DNA of 6,754 nt from CAYOHR01 sp964512145 (GTDB taxonomy: Bacteria > Bacteroidota > Bacteroidia > Flavobacteriales_G > JALEGO01). Positions 6,732 through 6,754 of the stretch are shown here, one piece after another (the stretch's first letter is position 1; every line of letters starts with the position of its first letter). A model generated the notes under the pieces. That model did no database searches. It was given only the letters and a program-made list of their open reading frames with translations, and was not told the DNA's origin. The stretch is taken from positions 1-6,754 of the forward strand of contig CAZEIM010000071.1 of NCBI GenBank assembly GCA_964512145.1. The letters run 5' to 3'. A program made the translations under genes and the position numbers.

Positions 6732-6754
6732 TTAAACAAAAAGATCTTCAAGAG
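6672..6754. repeat. Perfect 21-bp inverted repeat at the window edge (probable fold-back artefact)
   Basis: Positions 6672-6692 (beginning CTCTTGAAGATC, ending TTTTTGTTT) and 6734-6754 (beginning AAACAAAAAGATC, ending TTCAAGAG) are exact reverse complements across 21 bases, with 41 bases between the arms. The left arm is ordinary thrS coding sequence (residues KQKDLQE). The right arm ends at the last base of the window, and thrS homology stops at its first base. A real hairpin in this place would interrupt an essential gene, so a chimeric read, amplification inversion or assembler dead end is the likeliest source. Confidence 0.85.

Noticed and set aside
6672..6754. The terminal inverted repeat as an insertion sequence end, attachment site or natural terminator
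   Set aside because: The left arm is plain thrS coding sequence with normal conserved residues, there is no target duplication or U-run, and the right arm ends exactly at the window end.

Overview
The window is AT-rich and carries seven protein genes: three on the + strand on the left and four on the - strand on the right (a fifth - strand product is the secreted protein counted below, making eight genes in all). Protein sequences point to Bacteroidota, probably Flavobacteriales: the DnaG, IF-3 and ThrS wording (for example MNCPHHCEI in ThrS), a secreted protein with an FSQ signal-peptide end, a TAnnTTTG promoter match, and no convincing Shine-Dalgarno sequences. The genus cannot be named from this sequence.

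Left half, + strand (1-3520): a short leader with a candidate promoter, a WbqC-like protein, a class I SAM-dependent methyltransferase with an N-terminal four-cysteine knuckle, and DNA primase dnaG. The methyltransferase and dnaG are only 5 bases apart, so they are probably co-transcribed. DnaG must start at TTG, because the first downstream ATG would remove the zinc-binding domain.

Right half, - strand (3528-6754, read right to left): thrS (5' end missing), infC, rpmI and rplT, the classic translation operon, closed by a strong intrinsic terminator. Beyond the terminator lies a secreted protein of unknown function, convergent with dnaG across a 7-base gap. The thrS-infC (4 bases) and infC-rpmI (17 bases) gaps are tight. 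The 71-base rpmI-rplT gap is the exception and folds into a two-stem RNA with a UCCCUAAG loop, a good candidate for an L20 autoregulatory site.

The right edge is suspicious. The last 21 bases are the exact reverse complement of 6672-6692, inside thrS, and the thrS reading frame breaks exactly where this copy begins. This looks like an assembly or amplification fold-back rather than biology, so thrS is best read as a partial gene, not a pseudogene.

I see no mobile element, CRISPR array, tRNA, rRNA or defence system. It is mostly ordinary core genome. The items most worth following up are the rpmI-rplT RNA element, the fold-back end and the two poorly characterised proteins.
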